In this document: positions 56,466-63,421 of the stretch, piece by piece
How positions within the stretch are numbered: the stretch's first letter is position 1
Layout: the number at the start of each line of letters is the position of its first letter
Origin: Psychrobacter sp. UBA3480
GTDB taxonomy: Bacteria > Pseudomonadota > Gammaproteobacteria > Pseudomonadales > Moraxellaceae
Direction: 5' to 3'
Assembly: GCF_002377945.1 (NCBI RefSeq)
Contig: NZ_DFQV01000031.1
Coordinates: 1 to 63,421, forward strand
DNA: 63,421 nucleotides
Notes under the pieces: model-generated
Told to the model about the DNA's origin: nothing
What the model saw: the letters and a program-made list of their open reading frames with translations, nothing else
Databases searched by the model: none
Translations under genes and position numbers: made by a program

Positions 56466-59400
56466 CTACATCAATAGTTCACGTTTGCCACTTTTGCCCA
56501 TCGAGCTAACCAATCCAGCTTCCTCCATAGAGTCGACAATACGCGCGGCACGGTTATAGCCGATGCTGAATTTACGCTGAATGCTTGAGGCAGAAACTTT
56601 ACGTGTTTCCATAATAAAAGCCACGGCATCATTATATAAATCATCATCTTCACCAGAGGCATTGGCTGTACTACCACCGCTTGGGCTAGACAATTCAAAA
56701 TTGCCTGCCATATTATCAATATAATCAGGGGCACCGCGCTCACGCCACGCATCACAGACACGGTTAACTTCTTCGTCACTGACGTAAGCACCATGTACAC
56801 GGTCCGGCTCGATTTGTCCTGGCCCTAAGAACAACATATCGCCATTACCTAGCATGTCCTCAGCACCGCCACTATCCAAAATCGTACGTGAATCGACTTT
56901 TGAGTTGACTCGTAGTGCCGCACGCACCGGGATGTTGGCTTTAATCAGACCTGTAATGACATCGACTGACGGACGCTGAGTCGCTAGCATTAAGTGAATA
57001 CCCGCAGCACGCGATTTCTGCGCCAAACGTGTGATGAGCTCTTCGGCTTGTTTACCGACCTGCATAATCATATCGGCAAACTCATCCGCGACAATGACAA
57101 TCATGGGTAAGGTTTTTAACTTGGGTGCTTGGCTAATACTGACGCTATCATTTGGACGCCATAGAGGATCGAGCATAGGATTGCCTGATTTCTCCGCTGC
57201 GATGACCTTCTTATTAAACTCATTGAGCTTACGAACCTTTAGCAAGCTCATCAACTGATAGCGACGTTCCATCTCCGCCACACACCATGACAAGCTACTG
57301 GCCGCTTCCGTCATATCGGTGACTACTGGCGTTAACAAATGCGGAATATCATTGTAATTGGCAAGTTCAAGCTGCTTTGGATCAATCAAGATAAGACGCA
57401 GCTCATTGGGCGTATATTTAAGTAGCATCGATAATAGCATCGAGTTGACCAATACTGACTTACCAGAGCCTGTGGTACCAGCGACCAGCATATGCGGCGC
57501 ACGCGCAAGGTCGGTAATGATTGGGTTACCACCGATGTCTTTACCCATCGCCATGCTAATCTGCGCTTTCGGGTCTTTGAACGTTTCGGTATTGAGCAGT
57601 TCAATCAAGCGTACCATTTCACGTTTCTTGTTCGGCACTTCGATACCGATGTACGGTTTACCCGGAATCACTTCAACCACACGCAAAGAAGCCATCGATA
57701 ATGAACGTGCTAAATCACGCGAAATACCGGTTACTTTACTAGCCTTCACCCCAGCAGCCAGCTCTACTTCAAAACGGGTGACGACAGGCCCTGGAATAGC
57801 ATTAACCACAGAGGCTTTTACATTAAATTCTTGTAGTTTAATTTCTAACAACTCAGATAACTTTTCAAGCTCAGCCACAGTATAGCTAGGCTTGCGGTCA
57901 GGATCCGGCTTATCCAATATAGAGACTTCTGGAATAGGCGTTAGACTGCTGCGATAAGCTGCCGTTTGCATCGAGCGTGATTTTTGACTGAAGGCTGCGT
58001 CATCACTAATATGCGGCATGACCGGTACATTGGTGTCGTCATCACTGTCATCCTCTGGCATCATATCAGTGATATGGTTGCTGCTATCGCCCTCTGGGAC
58101 AGCAAAACTAACAGATGGTTGCACGGGCGCTTTCAGATCAAGCTGTACATTTGGGACTGGGCTATTCGCCTCCACCGTTGGCGATGCTTTTGGATTGGCA
58201 GGAGGCGTATTGGTTGGTGTCATATCTGAAACGTCTGACAATGCAGGCTCAGTCTCTACTGTTATCGGAGCAACTTCAGACTCAGAGACTACTGCTGTCT
58301 TTTCAGTATGGGGCAAATCTACAGGCGTATCAAACGGCTGATTGGCTGAATCCTGTGCAAAGATAATAGGCTCTTCTACGATAGGTTCTGGAGTCTTCTC
58401 TGGTACTACTGGCTCAGCTGCTACAGTTTCCTGAACAGGCTTAGAGTCTTCAGACGTTTCTACGATAGACTCTGTAGGTTCTGATATATCAGCATGCTCT
58501 GCCAACCATGCTTCTGCCAACTTATCTACTTCCGCAGTCTCATGTGTCGTAGAGATTTTAGGCTCAGCAGATTCAATGACTGGCTGACTGGCTAAATTAC
58601 TACTCACTGACTCATCAACTGATGACTGAGCTAATGATTCTTTATCATGTATATCTGGTTGAGCAACTGCTTCCGTCACTATAGTTGCTGTAGTGGCAGG
58701 TACTGCTTTCTCTAACGATGCTGTGGTACTAGTACCCGTTTGGGAATAGTTGGGTACAGGCATAGCCGAGCTGTCCATGCCACTAGCACTGTAAGCCATT
58801 TGCTCACTTGCAAGTAAGTCATCGACCGTATTGGCATCATTCCACGCAAAGCTTGGCTCAACTTTGCGAGCAATAGGTGCAGTCAAGTTTGAAACTAATG
58901 GCTGTACTGTATTGTTGACCGTATTGTCAGTAGAGTTATTAATCGAGCCTGTATTGGTATCTGCCTGCTCACCTTTTGAGCTATTAGGTGTCGCCGCTGC
59001 TTTTGCCGCGATGACAGAGGCTTTGACACTATCTGCCAACCCTGATGTTGCCAAAAAGTCTGACAAGACACTACCGAAACGTCCGCTACTACTGACGTCT
59101 TGAGTACCGCTAGTATTTTCCGCAGACTGTAACTCAAGTGGCAGTTGCTCATGCTCTACTTTTTTATCTACCGACTCATCTAAGTTTTGGCTATCATCTT
59201 GTGATGTACTGCTCGGTTCAGTAGCGTTGATAGCATCCTGACTTTTTACACCTGAACCAAGCCATGACAGCGCACGAACCTTTTGATATATCGTCATCCA
59301 ATGGATATTAAAGGCAAACGTAGCGGTAATCACAACAAATACTGCTAAGAAAATCACACTCCCCCACTGCGATAGCAGCTGTGCCAAACGTGCCTGTAAC

Positions 59401-59828
59401 TCTAGCCCGATGATACCACCAGCGACGCCTTCGAGGCCGATTGCATCAGGGTTTGTGACTTGCTGAACTAAAGAGACCAATTGTGCAAATAATGCGCTAG
59501 CACTTAATAGCAAAAACACATAAGCGACCAATCGCATGAGCCAAAACGTTGGCTTGTTTTCCCACCAAATCAAGATAGATTCATAAACCACAAATGCCAA
59601 AAACCACCAAGCACCAAACCCAAAAAAGCTATAAAGCAAATCGGACAACCATGCGCCTGCCTCGCCGCCCATGTTATTAATCGTGGTCATATCACTACTG
59701 ATGTGCGACCAGCTAGGATCGTTGCCTGTATAAGTCATCAAAATGACAAACAGATAAACGGCCAGTATTAACCCAAGGAGGGTAAACATTCCCTTTTTTA
59801 AATACTCAATAAGCGGTGCTAATATCAC
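56466..59828 (-). CDS. ftsK: DNA translocase FtsK
   Basis: A 1120-residue septal DNA pump that clears the chromosome dimer region at division. Four or more N-terminal transmembrane segments (about 14-190) precede a very long Thr/Glu/Ser/Pro-rich linker (about 200-640). The motor domain follows, with Walker A G-T-T-G-S-G-K-S near 785 and Walker B V-I-V-A-D-E-F-A-D near 912. The C-terminal gamma DNA-reading domain (S-S-I-Q-R-K-F-S-I-G-Y-N-R-A-A-R) recognises KOPS. The start is a GTG at 59828 with AAGG about 10 nt upstream; an ATG 13 codons on has poor spacing. Confidence 0.95.
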   Translation of the reverse strand: MILAPLIEYLKKGMFTLLGLILAVYLFVILMTYTGNDPSWSHISSDMTTINNMGGEAGAWLSDLLYSFFGFGAWWFLAFVVYESILIWWENKPTFWLMRLVAYVFLLLSASALFAQLVSLVQQVTNPDAIGLEGVAGGIIGLELQARLAQLLSQWGSVIFLAVFVVITATFAFNIHWMTIYQKVRALSWLGSGVKSQDAINATEPSSTSQDDSQNLDESVDKKVEHEQLPLELQSAENTSGTQDVSSSGRFGSVLSDFLATSGLADSVKASVIAAKAAATPNSSKGEQADTNTGSINNSTDNTVNNTVQPLVSNLTAPIARKVEPSFAWNDANTVDDLLASEQMAYSASGMDSSAMPVPNYSQTGTSTTASLEKAVPATTATIVTEAVAQPDIHDKESLAQSSVDESVSSNLASQPVIESAEPKISTTHETAEVDKLAEAWLAEHADISEPTESIVETSEDSKPVQETVAAEPVVPEKTPEPIVEEPIIFAQDSANQPFDTPVDLPHTEKTAVVSESEVAPITVETEPALSDVSDMTPTNTPPANPKASPTVEANSPVPNVQLDLKAPVQPSVSFAVPEGDSSNHITDMMPEDDSDDDTNVPVMPHISDDAAFSQKSRSMQTAAYRSSLTPIPEVSILDKPDPDRKPSYTVAELEKLSELLEIKLQEFNVKASVVNAIPGPVVTRFEVELAAGVKASKVTGISRDLARSLSMASLRVVEVIPGKPYIGIEVPNKKREMVRLIELLNTETFKDPKAQISMAMGKDIGGNPIITDLARAPHMLVAGTTGSGKSVLVNSMLLSMLLKYTPNELRLILIDPKQLELANYNDIPHLLTPVVTDMTEAASSLSWCVAEMERRYQLMSLLKVRKLNEFNKKVIAAEKSGNPMLDPLWRPNDSVSISQAPKLKTLPMIVIVADEFADMIMQVGKQAEELITRLAQKSRAAGIHLMLATQRPSVDVITGLIKANIPVRAALRVNSKVDSRTILDSGGAEDMLGNGDMLFLGPGQIEPDRVHGAYVSDEEVNRVCDAWRERGAPDYIDNMAGNFELSSPSGGSTANASGEDDDLYNDAVAFIMETRKVSASSIQRKFSIGYNRAARIVDSMEEAGLVSSMGKSGKRELLM

Positions 59829-61398
<1,570 letters not shown>

Positions 61399-62205
61399 AT
61401 GGGCAACTTTACTCAACAGAACAATAAACACATTACGCCTGAGACTTTAAAAAGTCTTGGGCGTTATGACTTTCCTGATCCCATTTCTATCGATCCTGAT
61501 GGTATTGGCATCGTCGCTATGGGCGGTGACCTAGCACCTGAAACGCTGATATCAGCCTATGCTCAGGGGCTATTTCCTTGGTTTAACGAAGATGAGCCTA
61601 TTGCTTGGTGGTGTCCCGAGCCGCGTTGTGTGATTGTTCCCTCTGCCTATCAACCGAGTAAGTCTCTACGTAAGCAAGCAAATCGCGAACGTTGGCAAGT
61701 GACGCTTAATCAAGCTTTTGACGATGTCATACATGCCTGTAGCTTACCGCGCAGTGATGGCCTTAATGACAATCATCCCGAAGGCGAGCATACTTGGATT
61801 CATGATGAGATGATCGAAGCTTATACTAAATTGCATGCACAAGGCTTTGCTCATAGCATTGAAGTTTGGGACGAAGCAGGTCAACTGATTGGCGGATTAT
61901 ATGGGTTAAAAATAAACGGCATCTATTTTGGTGAATCAATGTTTCACCGAGCCTCTAATGCGTCAAAGCTAGCGTTTTGGGGTCTAATGCGCCTGTGTGA
62001 GCAAAGTGATGTCGCACTCGTCGACTGTCAGCTACCGAATGATCATTTGATGAGCTTAGGTGCGACTACCTTACCGCGTGCTGACTTTCTAACTCAGTTA
62101 GACAACTTGATAGGCAGCCAGTCTGTGCCATGGCAAAAGCACTCTCATAAACCGTTAGCCGTATCGCTACTGGATAGCGAATCGCCGTGGCAACTAGAGT
62201 TATGA
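61399..62205 (+). CDS. aat: leucyl/phenylalanyl-tRNA-protein transferase
   Basis: A 268-residue enzyme that adds Leu or Phe to proteins with N-terminal Arg/Lys, marking them for ClpS/ClpAP (N-degron pathway). Family motifs: A-Y-A-Q-G-L-F-P-W-F near 55, W-W-C-P-E-P-R near 70, T-W-I-H-D-E-M near 133, G-L-Y-G-L-K near 173, and F-G-E-S-M-F near 183. It abuts trxB with no gap. Conserved trxB-aat pairing is common in gamma-proteobacteria. Confidence 0.96.
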   Translation: MGNFTQQNNKHITPETLKSLGRYDFPDPISIDPDGIGIVAMGGDLAPETLISAYAQGLFPWFNEDEPIAWWCPEPRCVIVPSAYQPSKSLRKQANRERWQVTLNQAFDDVIHACSLPRSDGLNDNHPEGEHTWIHDEMIEAYTKLHAQGFAHSIEVWDEAGQLIGGLYGLKINGIYFGESMFHRASNASKLAFWGLMRLCEQSDVALVDCQLPNDHLMSLGATTLPRADFLTQLDNLIGSQSVPWQKHSHKPLAVSLLDSESPWQLEL

Positions 62206-62234
62206 TTATCATAGCGAAAAAATAAGAGGTTATT

Positions 62235-62669
62235 ATGGCACTTGATACATCGTTTCTATTGATTGGAGAGCTAGCAGCAAAGGCCAATACGACCAAAGAT
62301 ACGGTTCGCCATTACGAGCAATTAGGCCTGCTAAAATCTCGCAAGCGTCAGGCAGGCTCACGTTTATATACCGAATTTCATCCAGAGTGTATCGAACGCA
62401 TAGAGCTGATCAAAAGTGCGCAAGCTATTGGCTTCACCCTTACTGAAATCAAAAACAGCTTAAATGATTATTATGATGGTCACTTGGATATTGATTCGCA
62501 GCTTTTACTCACTCAGCAAAAATTAGAACAAGTTAAAAAACAACAAGCTAATATCAGTATAATGGTTGAGCTACTGAGCGAACGCTTGGATATTTTAGGT
62601 CGAATGAAAGCAGATAGTGATTATCAGCTTGATGTGGAAGTCTGTAAAAAGAAAATTCCTTTGCAATAA
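62235..62669 (+). CDS. MerR-family transcriptional regulator
   Basis: A 144-residue regulator. The N-terminal MerR helix-turn-helix with wing is at about 8-77 (T-V-R-H-Y-E-Q-L-G-L-L, R-L-Y-T-E). A coiled-coil dimer helix follows (about 85-120), then a short C-terminus with one Cys. No paired metal-binding Cys/His motif, so the effector is not evident. AGAGG lies 5 nt before the start; 29 nt after aat, so probably read through from trxB-aat. Confidence 0.88.
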   Translation: MALDTSFLLIGELAAKANTTKDTVRHYEQLGLLKSRKRQAGSRLYTEFHPECIERIELIKSAQAIGFTLTEIKNSLNDYYDGHLDIDSQLLLTQQKLEQVKKQQANISIMVELLSERLDILGRMKADSDYQLDVEVCKKKIPLQ

Positions 62670-62763
62670 AGCTTAAATCTTAGTTAATTCTGCTTTTGTA
62701 TCATAGCTGTTGTAGCTACTTTTATTATCGCCGCTTACTTTTTATTAAGCTTTACTCATTTCA

Positions 62764-63261
62764 TTAAATATAAGTATGCTTCATGACTAACGCATCGACT
62801 ACTGGTTTATGTGGCATTTTATAATAACCTTTACGCTTATGAATAATATTGAATGCCTGTTGCTCGTATAACGCTATCGCCGCTGTATTATCGGCACGTA
62901 CTTCTAACAAAAGACTTTCGACCTGATTAAGCTGTAACAGCTCATGCAATTTATTCAGTACCTGTGAAGCAATGCCTTTGCGTTGATACTTTGGATCAGT
63001 TCCGATACGCAACACCTCTGCTTGCTCAAAAGTCATTTGATATAAGCAATAGCCAACAACTATTTCACGATGAGAGACACTCTCTTCTTTGGCTTGATCG
63101 TAAGCAATCAGCAGACGAATACTGTCTTGTTCAAGCAATTCAGTCAATGCTCTCTGATTCCAAGCATCATCTGGTTGCACCATGGTTTCTATATTGGCAA
63201 CAGTTTGAATGACATTTTCAAGTTCTACTGCATTCGTTGGTAATACTTCTATCGCAAACAT
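62764..63261 (-). CDS. rimI: ribosomal-protein-alanine N-acetyltransferase (GNAT)
   Basis: A 165-residue GNAT acetyltransferase, closest to RimI, which acetylates the N-terminal Ala of ribosomal protein S18. The acetyl-CoA motif Y-Q-R-K-G-I-A-S-Q-V-L is near 92, L-E-V-R-A-D-N-T-A-A-I-A-L-Y near 117, and F-N-I-I-H-K-R-K-G-Y-Y close to the end, all as in RimI. AAAGGAA lies about 5 nt upstream. Substrate is by family inference. Confidence 0.88.
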   Translation of the reverse strand: MFAIEVLPTNAVELENVIQTVANIETMVQPDDAWNQRALTELLEQDSIRLLIAYDQAKEESVSHREIVVGYCLYQMTFEQAEVLRIGTDPKYQRKGIASQVLNKLHELLQLNQVESLLLEVRADNTAAIALYEQQAFNIIHKRKGYYKMPHKPVVDALVMKHTYI

Positions 63262-63381
63262 GATGTTCCTTTTACGCTTATTGTTAGGCTGTTTTTATTA
63301 TTATATTACGCTTAGATGATATATGTAGAGCTTGCCATACATTCATGTAGACCCGTAATTATACAATCAATATTTCTCAAT

Positions 63382-63416
63382 AAAAAAAGGCCACCCTAAA
63401 TAGGATGGCCTTTTTT
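63382..63416. terminator. bidirectional-looking terminator at the window end
   Basis: A-run then GGCCA..CCTA paired with TAGG..TGGCC and a T-run; one internal mismatch. It belongs to the gene beyond the window or to the space after it. Confidence 0.75.
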
Positions 63417-63421
63417 ATGAC

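Overview
The window reads as a chromosome segment of a gamma-proteobacterium of the Moraxellaceae, most probably Psychrobacter. The order map-glnD-dapC, a LipA-type lipase next to its LifO foldase, a lemA-TPM-TPM set, moderate-to-low GC, and 107-bp and ~100-bp terminal-inverted-repeat elements of a kind I associate with that genus support this. The assignment rests on recognition of gene content, not on a database search.

Layout. (1) 1-7564 is an accessory copper-resistance block. On the minus strand, in transcription order, lie two small secreted proteins, a membrane-anchored cytochrome c, a DUF411 lipoprotein, the multicopper oxidase CopA and a CopB-type Met/His-repeat protein that appears truncated. 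A CusR/CopR-like response regulator and its kinase are divergent on the plus strand. A palindrome with CusR-box spacing lies between the two arms. The block ends at a 46-bp 3' fragment of a tRNA-Arg(CCG) gene (7519-7564), which looks like one attachment site of an integrated island. (2) 7.7-22.8 kb is ordinary backbone: a sirtuin, adenine deaminase, TPM/TPM/LemA, an AgcS alanine symporter, two fasciclin lipoproteins plus the relic of a third, MetH, and a BASS-family transporter. (3) 22.8-35.9 kb is the most unusual stretch. It holds an AT-rich defence-type (UG/DRT-like) reverse transcriptase broken by a frameshift at a TATATA tract, and two adjacent DUF2256 zinc-ribbon genes. These are followed by a membrane-stress-like cluster of a giant AAA ATPase, an SPFH/flotillin and a YqiJ-like OB-fold protein. 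An AT-rich orphan membrane protein is lodged inside the cluster, and 107-bp inverted-repeat elements lie around it. (4) 36-63.4 kb is housekeeping: a TolB-like lipoprotein, a META-domain lipoprotein, the LipA/LifO secreted lipase pair, Map, GlnD, DapC, a CBS/DUF294 protein with a DnaQ-like exonuclease, PBP4 (DacB), a YetF-like protein, RlmH, an extradiol dioxygenase, an amidase, FtsK, TrxB, Aat, a MerR regulator and RimI.

Functional connections. The copper genes form a periplasmic detoxification module: metal-binding small proteins, DUF411 and CopB repeats, and oxidation by CopA, under two-component control. Flotillin, YqiJ and the AAA ATPase form a conserved membrane-associated set whose role is not established. 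LifO folds LipA before type II secretion. GlnD, DapC and Map are a conserved neighbourhood linking nitrogen sensing, lysine/peptidoglycan precursors and N-terminal processing. No complete tRNA, rRNA, CRISPR array or intact IS element was found.
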